Assembly: GCA_016707445.1 (NCBI GenBank)
Contig: JADJHR010000007.1
Coordinates: 62,001-126,000, forward strand
Direction: 5' to 3'
Source: Rubrivivax sp.
GTDB taxonomy: Bacteria > Pseudomonadota > Gammaproteobacteria > Burkholderiales > Burkholderiaceae_C
DNA: 64,000 nt
Below the pieces are notes generated by a model. It made no database searches. It had not been told where the DNA came from and worked only from the letters and a program-made list of their open reading frames with translations. Made by a program: the position numbers and the translations under genes. Positions 17,199-27,720 of the stretch are shown here, piece after piece. Every line of letters starts with the position of its first letter. The stretch's first letter is position 1.

Positions 17199-19531
17199 TC
17201 GTCGCGCTTGGGCAGCAGCAGGTCGCGGTTGCCGTTGGTGGCCATGCTACTGACGAGTCCGGATTTCTCCATTTGTTCCAGCAAGCGTGCGGCTCGGTTG
17301 TAACCGATGCGCAGATGCCGCTGCACCAGCGAGATCGATGCGCGCCGGTGTTGCAGCACCACGGCCACGGCCTGGTCGTACAGGCTGTCGCCCTCGCCGC
17401 CCCCGGTGGGGCCATCGGGGTTGGTGCCGGCGTCACCGTCGCCGTCCAGCACACCGCCTTCGAGAATGCCTTCGATGTAGTTCGGCTCGCCCTGGCTGCG
17501 CAGGTAGTCGACCACGCGGTGCACCTCCTCGTCGCTGACGAAGGCGCCATGCACGCGCACCGGCACGCCGCTGCCCGGCGGCAGGTACAGCATGTCGCCC
17601 TGCCCGAGCAGGGACTCGGCGCCCATCTGGTCGAGGATGGTGCGGCTGTCGATCTTGCTGCTGACCTGGAAGCTCAGCCGCGTCGGGATGTTGGCCTTGA
17701 TCAGGCCGGTGATGACGTCGACGCTGGGCCGCTGCGTGGCCAGGATCAGGTGGATGCCGGCGGCGCGCGCCTTCTGCGCCAGGCGCGCGATCAGCTCCTC
17801 GATCTTCTTGCCGACCACCATCATCAGGTCGGCCAGCTCGTCGATCACGACCACGACGAAGGGCAGGCGCTCCAGCGGCTCGGGCGCCTCGGGCGTCAGG
17901 CTGAACGGGTTGCCCATCGTCTCGCCGCGCTCGGTCGCGTCGTCGATCTTGGCGTTGTAACCGGACAGGTTGCGCACGCCCAGCTTGCTCATCAGCTTGT
18001 AGCGGCGCTCCATCTCGCCGACACACCAGTTCAGCGCGTTCGCCGCCTGCTTCATGTCGGTGACCACCGGCGCCAGCAGGTGCGGGATGCCCTCGTAGAC
18101 GCTCATCTCGAGCATCTTGGGGTCGATCAGGATCAGTCGAACGTCGCGCGCCTCGGCCTTGTACAGCAGGCTCAGGATCATCGCGTTGATGCCCACCGAC
18201 TTGCCCGATCCGGTGGTGCCGGCCACCAGGCAGTGCGGCATCTTGGCCAGGTCGGCGACCACCGGGTTGCCGACGATGTCCTTGCCCAGGCCCATGGTCA
18301 GCATCGACGCGGCATCGTTGTAGACCTGCGAGCCCAGGATCTCGGCCAGGCGGATTGTCTGACGTCGAGCGTTGGGCAGCTCCAGCGCCATGTAGTTCTT
18401 GCCCGGTACCACCTCGACCACGCGGATGCTGACCAGCGACAGCGACCGCGCCAGGTCCTTGGCCAGGTTGACGATCTGCGCGCCCTTGACGCCGGTGGCC
18501 GGCTCGATCTCGTAGCGCGTGATCACCGGGCCCGGCGACGCCGCGACCACCCGCACCTCGACACCGAAGTCCTTGAGCTTCTTCTCGATCAGCCGGCTGG
18601 TCATCTCCAGCGATTCGGGCGTCACACTCTCCTGCCGGCCCGTGGCCGCATCGAGCAGGTCGACCTGCGGCAGCTTGGTGTCGCTGAGTTCCTTGAACAG
18701 CGGCTGCTGGCGTTCACGCGCCACACGCTCGGACTTGGGCACCGCCAGCACGGCCGGCTCGATGACCAGCGGCAGATGGGGGTCCTCGGTCTGGCGCTCG
18801 AGTTCGAGTTCGACCACCTGCTCGCGCTCGCGCAGCGCCTGCTCGCCGATGCGGCGGTCCTGTGCACGCTCCTTGCGTACCTGGCGCTGTTCGAGCAGGG
18901 CTTCGACGCGCGCGCCGATCGCGTCAGCGATACGCGCCCACGAAAATCGAAGGGCCATGGCCATGCCGACCACCAGCAAGGCGATCAAGGTCACGCCGGA
19001 TCCGGCAAAACCCAGCCAGCGCACCGACGCCGCGCCCAGCGTGTAACCCAGCACGCCGCCGGCGTGACCGGGCAATGCCGACTCCAAGCGATACAGCCGC
19101 GTCCATTCGAGGCTGCAGCTCGCAATCAGCAACAGCGCCAGCCCAAGCCAGAACATCCAGCGCGGGGGCAGTGGTGACAGGGCCGTCGGGCCGCGCAGCG
19201 CGCACGCCAAGCCCGACAGCCAGGCCCGCCAGGTCACGGGCACCAGCCACCAGGCCGACCAGCCGAACAGGAAGTACAGGCCATCAGCCACCCAGGCGCC
19301 TAACGCGCCCACTTTGTTGCGGATGGCTTCGCCACTACCCGACGAGGTGAAGGCGGCGTCACCGGCATCGTAGGTCAGCAGCGCCAGCAACAGCAAAAGG
19401 CAAGCCACCAGGCCGCCGACCAGCATCAATTGCCGACGCCCGCCCATGGCCGACGCGGCGGCCATGCGGCCCTGCGTCTTGCCGTGATCAAGGCCACCTT
19501 CGACTTGCAGCGATCCGAGCGGAAAACTCAT
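17195..19531 (-). CDS. ftsK: DNA translocase FtsK
   Basis: A 778-residue septal DNA pump that moves chromosome dimers toward XerCD/dif. It has four N-terminal membrane segments (about residues 37-57, 85-105, 128-147, 168-190), a short linker, then the motor: Walker [10 protein letters not shown], Walker [13 protein letters not shown] and [12 protein letters not shown]. The C-terminal gamma winged helix ([20 protein letters not shown]) reads orienting DNA repeats. ATG 19531 (MSFPLGS) begins the protein; the open frame extends upstream only as a shadow of the Crp/Fnr gene. It overlaps lolA. Confidence 0.94.
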   Translation of the reverse strand: MSFPLGSLQVEGGLDHGKTQGRMAAASAMGGRRQLMLVGGLVACLLLLLALLTYDAGDAAFTSSGSGEAIRNKVGALGAWVADGLYFLFGWSAWWLVPVTWRAWLSGLACALRGPTALSPLPPRWMFWLGLALLLIASCSLEWTRLYRLESALPGHAGGVLGYTLGAASVRWLGFAGSGVTLIALLVVGMAMALRFSWARIADAIGARVEALLEQRQVRKERAQDRRIGEQALREREQVVELELERQTEDPHLPLVIEPAVLAVPKSERVARERQQPLFKELSDTKLPQVDLLDAATGRQESVTPESLEMTSRLIEKKLKDFGVEVRVVAASPGPVITRYEIEPATGVKGAQIVNLAKDLARSLSLVSIRVVEVVPGKNYMALELPNARRQTIRLAEILGSQVYNDAASMLTMGLGKDIVGNPVVADLAKMPHCLVAGTTGSGKSVGINAMILSLLYKAEARDVRLILIDPKMLEMSVYEGIPHLLAPVVTDMKQAANALNWCVGEMERRYKLMSKLGVRNLSGYNAKIDDATERGETMGNPFSLTPEAPEPLERLPFVVVVIDELADLMMVVGKKIEELIARLAQKARAAGIHLILATQRPSVDVITGLIKANIPTRLSFQVSSKIDSRTILDQMGAESLLGQGDMLYLPPGSGVPVRVHGAFVSDEEVHRVVDYLRSQGEPNYIEGILEGGVLDGDGDAGTNPDGPTGGGEGDSLYDQAVAVVLQHRRASISLVQRHLRIGYNRAARLLEQMEKSGLVSSMATNGNRDLLLPKRDE

Positions 19532-19557
19532 GCGCACATTGTGAGCGATGCCGCTCT

Positions 19558-20226
19558 TCAGTCCTTCTGCAGGCGCTCCTTGATGACGACGAAGCCGTTC
19601 TCCTGCGTCTCGATGACGCCGCGGTCTTCGAGGTCCTTCATCACGCGGCTGACCATCTCGCGCGACGCGCCGACCACCTTGGCCATGTCCTGGCGCGACA
19701 CCTTGTGGCGGATGATCTTGACGCCATTCTCTTCCTCTGCCATGTCGAGCAGGGTGCGCGCCACACGCCCGTAGACGTCGAGCAGAGCCAGCGACTCGAT
19801 TTGCCGGTCGGCGTTGCGCAGCCGCCGCACCAGGCCGCGCAGGATGGCATAGGCCAGCGTCGAGCCTTCGGGCAGGCAGCGCGCGAAGTCCGCCCGCGCC
19901 AGCACCAGCATGTCGGTCTGCACCTCGGCGCGCACGGTGGCCGAATGCGGCTCGTTGTCGATCAGGCTCATCTCGCCGACGTAGTCGCCCGACTCGAGCA
20001 CCGCCAGGATGACCTCGCGGCCGCGCGAATCGGAGGTCAGCACGCGCGCACGGCCGTTGAGCAGGATGAACAGCGCATTGCTCTTGCGCCCCTGCTCGAC
20101 CACCAGCTCGCCGCGGCGAAAGCGCCGCTTCACGACGCTGTCGGCCACCGCCTGCGCCTGGTCGGCGGTCAGCATCGAGAACAGCGGCACGCGGCGAATC
20201 AGGTCCAGGTTCGACAACATCGACAT
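19558..20226 (-). CDS. Crp/Fnr-family transcriptional regulator
   Basis: A 222-residue regulator with an N-terminal cyclic-nucleotide-binding fold ([39 protein letters not shown]) and a C-terminal Crp helix-turn-helix ([19 protein letters not shown]). It lacks the four N-terminal cysteines of an oxygen-sensing Fnr. [15 protein letters not shown] corresponds to the phosphate-binding cassette, though conserved Arg/Ser positions are not fully canonical, so ligand binding is uncertain. The first of two nearby ATGs (20226) follows AAGGGG. It is divergent from trxB across about 200 bases. Confidence 0.88.
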   Translation of the reverse strand: MSMLSNLDLIRRVPLFSMLTADQAQAVADSVVKRRFRRGELVVEQGRKSNALFILLNGRARVLTSDSRGREVILAVLESGDYVGEMSLIDNEPHSATVRAEVQTDMLVLARADFARCLPEGSTLAYAILRGLVRRLRNADRQIESLALLDVYGRVARTLLDMAEEENGVKIIRHKVSRQDMAKVVGASREMVSRVMKDLEDRGVIETQENGFVVIKERLQKD

Positions 20227-20415
20227 CAGCAGCCCCTTCGTTGTTATGCGTGTCAGGCCCCGCGCCCTGGCAGCAAGAATTCCCTGCCCACACGCCGACG
20301 GCCGCGGGTCTGCAAGAATCCGTCTATTGTGCCCATGTGCGCCCACCAGACCATTGGGCGGCGCCCGCAGCACCCGCGATCCGTGGGCTCGGCGCGACGC
20401 CGGCCCTGTCCGTGA

Positions 20416-21381
<966 letters not shown>

Positions 21382-21407
21382 GCTGTCGATAATCCCAGAA
21401 GGCACGC

Positions 21408-21413
21408 TATAAT
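21408..21413 (+). promoter_or_regulatory. TATAAT -10 element upstream of rpmB
   Basis: A perfect TATAAT lies about 57 bases before the rpmB ATG. No clear TTGACA is found 17 bases upstream; TGTCGA at 21384-21389 (18-base spacing) is the nearest. A ribosomal-protein promoter is expected here. Confidence 0.55.
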
Positions 21414-21469
21414 CGCGGGCTTAGCTGAATTTCAGCTCCGTTTTCAAGAATCAATTGGAGAGTGCGTTC

Positions 21470-21703
21470 ATGGCACGCGTCTGTCAGGTCACGGGCAAGG
21501 GCCCGATGGTGGGAAACAACGTTTCCCACGCCAACAACAAGACCAAGCGCCGGTTTCTGCCCAACCTGCAGTACCGCCGTTTCTGGCTCGAAAGCGAGAG
21601 CCGCTGGGTGCGCCTGCGCATCAGCTGCGCTGCGCTGCGGCTGATCGACAAGGTGGGCATCGATCAGGTCGTTTCCGACCTTCGTGCTCGCGGCGCACTC
21701 TGA
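21470..21703 (+). CDS. rpmB: 50S ribosomal protein L28
   Basis: A 77-residue large-subunit protein. [21 protein letters not shown] and [12 protein letters not shown] are hallmark L28 segments, and the tail [14 protein letters not shown] matches the family. GGAG precedes the ATG at a good distance. It is followed 14 bases later by rpmG, the standard L28-L33 pair. No Cys zinc motif is present. Confidence 0.98.
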   Translation: MARVCQVTGKGPMVGNNVSHANNKTKRRFLPNLQYRRFWLESESRWVRLRISCAALRLIDKVGIDQVVSDLRARGAL

Positions 21704-21717
21704 ACCAGGAGCAGACC

Positions 21718-21888
21718 ATGGCCACCAAAGGCGGACGCGAAAAGATCAAGCTGGAGTCCACAGCGGGCACCGGTCACTTCTACACCACGAACAAGAACAA
21801 GAAGACGACGCCCGAAAAGCTCGAATTCCTAAAATTCGACCCGAAGGCCCGCAAGCACGTGCTGTACAAGGAAATCAAGCTCAAGTAA
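21718..21888 (+). CDS. rpmG: 50S ribosomal protein L33
   Basis: A 56-residue ribosomal protein in the same operon as L28. The N-terminus [20 protein letters not shown] and [17 protein letters not shown] match L33. It lacks the paired CxxC zinc cysteines, so it is the zinc-independent (C-) form. AGGAG lies before the ATG. The C-terminus ends in KEIKLK. A strong hairpin follows about 15 bases after the stop. Confidence 0.97.
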   Translation: MATKGGREKIKLESTAGTGHFYTTNKNKKTTPEKLEFLKFDPKARKHVLYKEIKLK

Positions 21889-21903
21889 GCACTTGGAATC
21901 CTG

Positions 21904-21942
21904 CCCAACAAAAAGCCCGCAAGCAGCGGGCTTTTTGTTGGG
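21904..21942. terminator. Strong bidirectional terminator after rpmG
   Basis: A perfect 17-base-pair stem with a five-base loop. Its A-rich 5' flank and T-rich 3' flank are built into the stem (AAAAA/TTTTT next to GCCCGC), so it can stop transcripts on both strands. It lies between the convergent rpmG and the desaturase gene. Confidence 0.92.
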
Positions 21943-21967
21943 CGACAGATCCGCAGTGCTGCGGAAC

Positions 21968-23192
21968 CTACGCGCGCGCCGCGCGCAGCTTGAACGAGAA
22001 GTCCTGCAGGGCCGCAATGCCGCTGTCCTCGGCGCGCTTGCACCAGGACTGCAGATCGCTCACCAGCTGCTCGGCCGACACGTTGGTGCGTGTCCACAGC
22101 TGGCGCAACTCTTCGCGCATCGCCACCAGCTTGGCCAGCTTCGGGCTGTCGCCCAGAGCATGCTGCAGCTGCGGCTTCACACCCTGCGGGATCTTGTCGT
22201 CGTCTCGGTGCAGCCAGGCCTTGGCCAGGCTCATGTTGACCCAGCGATGGCTGTTCTCGGCGCCTTCACCACGCAGACGATCGAGCTCGGACCTCACCGC
22301 CTGACGCATTTCGGCCGCGTAACGCGCCATCACCTCGTAGCGGTTGGCGATGATCGCTTCCAGCGTCTTGCCATCGGCCACCGGCTTGACGGCGCCCAGC
22401 TCCAGACGCGGCGGCGTCTTGCGAACGTTGGCCAGGCCCACCATTTCCATCGCGCGGATGTAGGCCCAGCCGATGTCGAATTCATACGGCTTGACCGACA
22501 GCTTGGCCGAGGTCGGGTAGGTGTGGTGGTTGTTGTGCAGCTCTTCGCCGCCGATGATGATGCCCCAGGGGCTGATGTTGGTCGACGCGTCGACCGCCTC
22601 GAAATTGCGGTAACCCCAGTAGTGACCGATGCCGTTGATGATGCCGGCCGCGGTGATCGGGATCCAGGCCATCTGCACCGCCCACACCGCGGCCCCGGCG
22701 GCGCCGAACAGCAGCACGTCGATGATCAGCATCAGGCCCACGCCCTGCCAGCGAAAAGCGCGTGTACAGGTTGCGCTCGATCCAGTCGTCGGGCGTGTTG
22801 TGGCCGTACTTGTCCAGCGTCTCCTGCACCTTGGCTTCGGACCGGTACAGCTCGCTGCCCGTCAGCAGTACCGTCTTGATACCGCGCGTGACCGGGCTGT
22901 GAGGATCATCTTCGGTTTCGCACTTGGCGTGGTGCTTGCGATGGATGGCCACCCATTCCTTGGTGACCATGCCCGTGGTCAGCCACAGCCAGAAGCGAAA
23001 GAAATGCGCGGGAATCGCATGCAGTTCGAGCGCCCGGTGCGCCTGCGACCGGTGCAGGTAGATCGTCACGCCTGCGATCGTGATGTGTGTGAACACGAGC
23101 GTGACCAGCAGCACCTGCCACCAGCTGGCCTGCACCAAGCCATCGGCCAACCAAGTCACCACCGCGTCATGCAGCGATACAAGAAAATCCAT
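21968..23192 (-). pseudogene. Acyl-CoA/fatty-acid delta-9-type desaturase, split by a frameshift
   Basis: A membrane di-iron desaturase that would introduce a double bond into acyl chains. The N-terminal half (to about 22755) has histidine boxes HRSQAHR and HRKHH. The C-terminal half, in another frame (starting near 22741), has the third box HNNHH. One extra base in the run AAAA at 22754-22757 (TTTT on the coding strand) joins them: removing it gives 407 residues and reads YTRFRWQGVGLM. ATG 23192 has GGACC upstream. It may be a real lesion, a phase-variable tract or a sequencing error; see findings. It converges on rpmG across the terminator. Confidence 0.8.
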
Positions 23193-23346
23193 CGTCGGTC
23201 CTTGCCCTGTAACTGAGGGAATCTTCAATTGTAGGCGCGGGCAGCCCGCTTGAAGTGCGGCAAATGCCTAGATCGGCCTCCTTCGTCGCGGGCAGTCAGG
23301 CAAAACCGCTGCAGATGAACGCAGAGGCGCCGGTTTTGCCGACGGA

Positions 23347-24608
23347 TCAATGCCGTTGCCAGATGGCTGCAAAGAATCCGTCGGTGCCGTGCCGGTGCGG
23401 CCAAAGCCTCAGTCTTGGCCCCTCGACGAGTGAGGCTGCCTGCTCGACGTGTGCCGTGGCCAGGGCCTGCTCGGCCGGCACGACCTCGAAGTCACGCCCT
23501 GCGCAGCCTCGAAAGCCGTTGCCACCTGCTCGTTCTCGGCAGCCAGCAGGCTGCAGGTGGCGTACACCAGCCGCCCGCCGGGCTTGAGCAGGCGCGCCGC
23601 GCTGGACAGGATTGCGATCTGTTTGACCTGCAATTCGGCGATCGAAGCCGGGCTTTGACGCCACTTCAGGTCTGGGTTGCGGCGCAGGGTGCCTAGGCCG
23701 GAGCAAGGCGCATCGACCAGGACGCGGTCGATCTTGCCCGCCAGGCGCCGCACACGGTCGTCGCGCTCGTGGGCCAGCTGTGCCGGGTGCACGTTGGACA
23801 GACCGCTGCGCGCCAGCCGCGGCTTCAGGCTGTCCAGCCGATGTCCAGACACGTCAAAGGCATAAAGGCGACCGGTGTTGCGCATCGACGCACCCAGCGC
23901 CAGCGTCTTGCCGCCGGCCCCGGCACAGAAGTCCACCACCATCTCGCCGCGCTTGGCATCGGTCAGCAGCGCCAGCAACTGGCTGCCTTCGTCCTGTACC
24001 TCGACGGCGCCGGACAAGAAGACATCGAGCTTGTTCAGCGCGGGCTTGCCCTGCACACGCAGACCCCAGGGCGAAAACGGCGTGATCTGCGCGTCGATTC
24101 CGGCGGCGGCCAAGGCGCGCTGCACCTCGTCGCGCTTGGCCTTGACGGCATTCACGCGCAGGTCCAGCGGTGCCGGCTCGTTGAGCGCCTGTACCAGCGG
24201 CCAGAAATCGTCGGCCGGCAGTTGTTGGTGCAGCGCGGCCGCCAGCCAGTCGGGCAGGTTGTGGCGCAGCTTTTCAGGCAGGCTGCCGCGGTCCACCGTC
24301 GCCACGTGGGACAGCCACTGCTGTTCGTGCGGCCCCAGCGCGCCACGCACAAACGTTGCGCTGCCCTGCCAGGCCAGGATGGCCAGGCGCCGCTCGAGCG
24401 CTCCGCTGCCCGACTGCGCCAGGTGCTGCAACAGCAGCCGCTGACGCAGCACCGCATAGGCGGTTTCGGCCAGTGCATGGCGCTCGCGCGCTCCCAATGC
24501 CTTGTGGCGACGAAAGAAGACCGAGACCACGCCGTCGGCAGGCTGGTCCATACGCAGCAACTGCCGAATCAGTTCGGTGGCGAGGTCGAGCAAGGCGTTC
24601 GGGTGCAT
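23347..24608 (-). pseudogene. RsmB/NOP-family RNA cytosine-5 methyltransferase, frameshifted near its end
   Basis: This SAM-dependent enzyme would methylate C5 of cytosine in rRNA or another RNA. The main frame carries the SAM loop DFCAGAGGKTLAL, the catalytic motif DAPCSGLGT and YATCSLL, so the methyltransferase core is intact. Near 23495-23499 the frame is lost. The expected tail (DFEVVPAEQ, ending LRLWPHRHGTDGFFAAIWQRH) continues in the next frame to 23347. One missing base between GGC and GTGAC on the coding strand explains it; a repaired protein has 420 residues. It follows purN by 7 bases in one operon. Confidence 0.8.
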
Positions 24609-24615
24609 GGCGGCG

Positions 24616-25242
24616 CTACATCAGCACTTGCGAGGCGCCGTCGAGCTGGCGCACCAGCCCGTCGTGCTGCTGCAAGCGCCCTTCGACGTACCAGCGCACG
24701 GCCAGCGGGTAGATCACGTGTTCGGTGGCCAGCACGCGGTCGGCCAGAGTGTGTTCGTCGTCACCTGCCAGCACGGGCACGGCCGACTGCATCACGATCG
24801 GCCCGTGGTCGAGCTCGGGTGTCACGAAATGCACCGTGGCACCCACCAGCTTGCAGCCCGCCTGTAGCGCACGGCGGTGCGTGTGCAAGCCAGGGAAAGC
24901 CGGCAGCAGGGAGGGATGGATGTTCAGCATGCGGCCCTGATACCGGCGCACGAAGTCCGGCCCCAGGATGCGCATGAAGCCCGCCAGCAGCAGCAGGTCG
25001 GGCGCGAAGCGGTCGACCACCTGTGCCAGTTGGGCATCGAAAGCCTCACGGGAAGGCTGCGCCCTGTGGTCGACAACCGCGGCGGCAATGCCGTGCGAGC
25101 GCGCGAAGTCCAGGCCCTGCGCGTCGGGCCGGTTGGCGATCACGGCCACCACCTGCGCTGGCCACTGCTGTTCGGCGCAGCGCCGCACGATGGCCTGCAT
25201 GTTCGAGCCGCGGCCGGAGATCAGGATGACGATGCGCTTCAT
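24616..25242 (-). CDS. purN: Phosphoribosylglycinamide formyltransferase 1
   Basis: A 208-residue enzyme of purine synthesis that transfers a formyl group from 10-formyl-THF to GAR. Visible: ISGRGSNMQA (phosphate loop), LLAGFMRIL, the IHPSLLPAFPG motif with catalytic His, and LDHGPIV. ATG 25242 is chosen because it directly precedes the first beta strand (MKRIVILIS); the in-frame ATG 25299 adds a non-conserved tail that overlaps the trpS leader. It is divergent from trpS. A length of about 210 residues is normal. Confidence 0.96.
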   Translation of the reverse strand: MKRIVILISGRGSNMQAIVRRCAEQQWPAQVVAVIANRPDAQGLDFARSHGIAAAVVDHRAQPSREAFDAQLAQVVDRFAPDLLLLAGFMRILGPDFVRRYQGRMLNIHPSLLPAFPGLHTHRRALQAGCKLVGATVHFVTPELDHGPIVMQSAVPVLAGDDEHTLADRVLATEHVIYPLAVRWYVEGRLQQHDGLVRQLDGASQVLM

Positions 25243-25332
25243 GAGGGGGCCGAAGTGTAAGACCTGGGCACATCGACCTTGTGTAGCGACCTGAGACAAT
25301 CCCGATCCCCTTCAAGTACCCAGCCCCAGCCC

Positions 25333-26541
25333 ATGCGATCCCGCGTCCTTTCCGGCATGCGTCCCACCGGCGCCCTGCACCTCGGCCACTACCACGGCGC
25401 CCTGAAGAACTGGGTGCGGCTGCAGGAGGAGCACGACTGCTTCTACTTCGTGGCCGACTGGCACGCGCTGACCACGCACTACGAGGAGCGCGACGTCATC
25501 GAGAAGAACGTCTACGAGATGGTGATCGACTGGATCGCCGCCGGCCTGGACCCCGACAAGAGCACCATCTTCATCCAGAGCCGCCTGCCGGAACACGCCG
25601 AGCTGTTCACGCTGCTGGCCATGGGCACGCCGCTGGGCTGGCTGGAACGCGTGCCGACCTACAAGGACCAGATCGACAAGCTCAAGGACCGCGACCTGGC
25701 GACCTACGGTTTTCTCGGCTACCCGCTGCTGCAGGCGGCCGACATCCTGATCTACAAGGCCACCTACGTGCCGGTGGGCGAGGACCAGTCGTCGCACGTC
25801 GAACTCACGCGCGAGGTGGCGCGCCGCTTCAACCACCTGTACGGCCGGCTCGGCGGCTTCGAGGCACATGTCGCGGCCGCGCTGGCCCGTCTGCCCAAGG
25901 ACGACCAGCGCTACTACGACAAGCAGCGCAAGGCCTTTGGCGAGACCGGATCGGCCGAAGCCTGGGGCAAGGGAGAAGCCCTGGTCAGGCGCGCGGCCGC
26001 CGCGATCGAAAACTGGACCGACGGCGAAACCGAACTGCTGCTGGGCCATCTGCGTGGCAGTGGCAAGGCCATCCTGGTCGAGCCGCAGGCGCTGCACACC
26101 GAGGTGCTGCGCCTGCCCGGCCTCGACGGCACGAAGATGAGCAAGAGCTACGGCAATGCCGTCTTGATGCGCGACGAGCCCGCCGAGGTCGAACGAAAGA
26201 TCCGCGGCATGGTCACCGATCCGGCACGGGTGCGCCGCACCGACCCGGGCAACCCCGAGAAATGCCCGGTGTGGCAGTTCCACAAGGTCTACAGCGACGA
26301 GGCGACCCGCGACTGGGTGGTCAAGGGCTGCACCACCGCCAGCATCGGCTGCCTCGAATGCAAGCAGCCGGTGATCGACGCCATCGTCAAGGAGCAGCAG
26401 CCCTGGCGCGAGCGTGCCGCCGAACTGACGGCCGACCCGAAGAAGGTGCACTGGATCGTCGAGATGGGCACCGAGCGTGCCCGCACCGTGGCAAGGCAGA
26501 CCATGAAAGACGTGCGCGAAGCCATGGGTCTGAACTACTGA
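25333..26541 (+). CDS. trpS: Tryptophanyl-tRNA synthetase
   Basis: A class I synthetase of 402 residues. It shows GMRPTGALHLGHYHGAL (HIGH motif as HLGH), GYPLLQAADILIY, GEDQSSHVELTREVARRFN and KMSKSYGN (KMSKS). A middle insert (about residues 190-260) makes it longer than the E. coli protein but matches the longer betaproteobacterial type. ATG 25333 begins the conserved MRSRVLSG; the ATG at 25279 is too far upstream. The stop overlaps the esterase ATG by one base. Confidence 0.96.
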   Translation: MRSRVLSGMRPTGALHLGHYHGALKNWVRLQEEHDCFYFVADWHALTTHYEERDVIEKNVYEMVIDWIAAGLDPDKSTIFIQSRLPEHAELFTLLAMGTPLGWLERVPTYKDQIDKLKDRDLATYGFLGYPLLQAADILIYKATYVPVGEDQSSHVELTREVARRFNHLYGRLGGFEAHVAAALARLPKDDQRYYDKQRKAFGETGSAEAWGKGEALVRRAAAAIENWTDGETELLLGHLRGSGKAILVEPQALHTEVLRLPGLDGTKMSKSYGNAVLMRDEPAEVERKIRGMVTDPARVRRTDPGNPEKCPVWQFHKVYSDEATRDWVVKGCTTASIGCLECKQPVIDAIVKEQQPWRERAAELTADPKKVHWIVEMGTERARTVARQTMKDVREAMGLNY

Positions 26542-27215
26542 TGGCCAACGAACAGCTGCAAACCATCGAGGTCAGCGCCAGCGACACGCCTGCCGCCAGC
26601 GTCATCATGCTGCATGGCCTGGGCGCCGATGGCACCGACTTCCTGCCGCTGGCAGACGAGATCGACCTGTCGCCGATCGGCCCGGTGCGCTGGGTACTGC
26701 CGCGAGCGCCGATGCGCGCGGTCACCGTGAATGGCGGTCACCGCATGCGCGCCTGGTACGACATCCTGGGCACCGATCTGGCACGCCGTGAGGACGAGGC
26801 CGGGCTGCGCCAGTCGGTGGCCCAGGTGCACGCGCTGATCGAGCGGGAAGTCACCCGCGGTGTGCCGGCCCGCCGCATCGTGCTGGCCGGATTTTCTCAA
26901 GGCTGCGCGATCAGCCTGATGGCCGGGCTGCGCTGCACGCAGCGCCTGGCCGGTGTGGCCGGCCTTTCAGGCTATCTGCCGATGGCCGGCAGCACCCAGG
27001 CCGAAGCCCATGCGGCCAACCGCGACCTGCCGCTGTTTCTGGCCCACGGGGCTCACGACACCGTGGTCGTGCCGGCGCGTGGCATGGCCAGTCGCGACCA
27101 GCTGCAGGCGCTGGGCTGGGTCGTGGAATGGCACGAGTTCCCGATGGAGCACTCGGTCTGCATGGAAGAACTGGTCGCGCTGCGCCAATGGCTGCTGCGC
27201 GTGCTGGCCGCCTGA
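26541..27215 (+). CDS. Phospholipase/carboxylesterase-family alpha/beta hydrolase
   Basis: A 224-residue cytoplasmic serine hydrolase. The nucleophile elbow is GFSQG, the acid is in HGAHDTVV and the catalytic histidine in EHSVCMEEL, giving a full triad. VIMLHGLGADGTDF is the oxyanion region of the family. Homologues act on acyl-thioesters or short esters; the substrate is unknown. It shares one base with trpS and probably its transcript. Confidence 0.92.
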   Translation: MANEQLQTIEVSASDTPAASVIMLHGLGADGTDFLPLADEIDLSPIGPVRWVLPRAPMRAVTVNGGHRMRAWYDILGTDLARREDEAGLRQSVAQVHALIEREVTRGVPARRIVLAGFSQGCAISLMAGLRCTQRLAGVAGLSGYLPMAGSTQAEAHAANRDLPLFLAHGAHDTVVVPARGMASRDQLQALGWVVEWHEFPMEHSVCMEELVALRQWLLRVLAA

Positions 27216-27255
27216 GCGGCGCGGCGGCGCATGCCGCTGCTATCCTGCCGGCCCC

Positions 27256-27720
27256 GTGGCCGAGCTGCACATCACCGACATCGAAAGCGCCATCAACTGG
27301 TGGCGTCGGCGTTCACCGTCGCATGATGGCATCACGGCGTGCGCCGAAGTGCGCGCCCTGGCCGAGGTGTACGCACTGATGGTCTATGACCGCCGGTCGA
27401 CCTGCGCCGAGACCGGCATGTCGGTGGCCGCGCACGAGGCCTGGATGGCCTGGTACGCCAGCACGCCCGATTCGCCCTGCATCGCGATCTGCTCGACCAG
27501 CCAGGGTGACGCCGTGTGCAAGGGCTGCGGCCGCAGCTTCGAAGAGGTGCAGCACTGGACCGCCTACAGCCCCGGCGAGAAGCGGGCCGTGTGGCGGCGC
27601 ATCTCGCTCGAAGGCAAGGCCTGGCGCTTCAACCGCTACGCCGAGCGCGCATTGGAAGATCCCGACCCGAAGGCCTCGGCAGGCGACACCGATGTCCCGA
27701 ATGCCTGGAGCCGCCGTTGA
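27256..27720 (+). CDS. DUF3717/DUF1289 protein
   Basis: A 154-residue protein without assigned function. An N-terminal acidic helical stretch resembles DUF3717, and the C-terminal part is DUF1289, with CIAIC, then CKGCGRSFEEV, a small cysteine cluster that may bind metal or iron-sulfur. The GTG start at 27256 is the first plausible start after the esterase; no ATG fits. Its stop overlaps the TTG start of the MATE transporter, so they are coupled. I would not assign a function. Confidence 0.75.
   Translation: MAELHITDIESAINWWRRRSPSHDGITACAEVRALAEVYALMVYDRRSTCAETGMSVAAHEAWMAWYASTPDSPCIAICSTSQGDAVCKGCGRSFEEVQHWTAYSPGEKRAVWRRISLEGKAWRFNRYAERALEDPDPKASAGDTDVPNAWSRR

Noticed and set aside
17156..19177. 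A 673-residue plus-strand frame
   Set aside because: Antisense to ftsK; rich in His/Gln/Arg, no motif.
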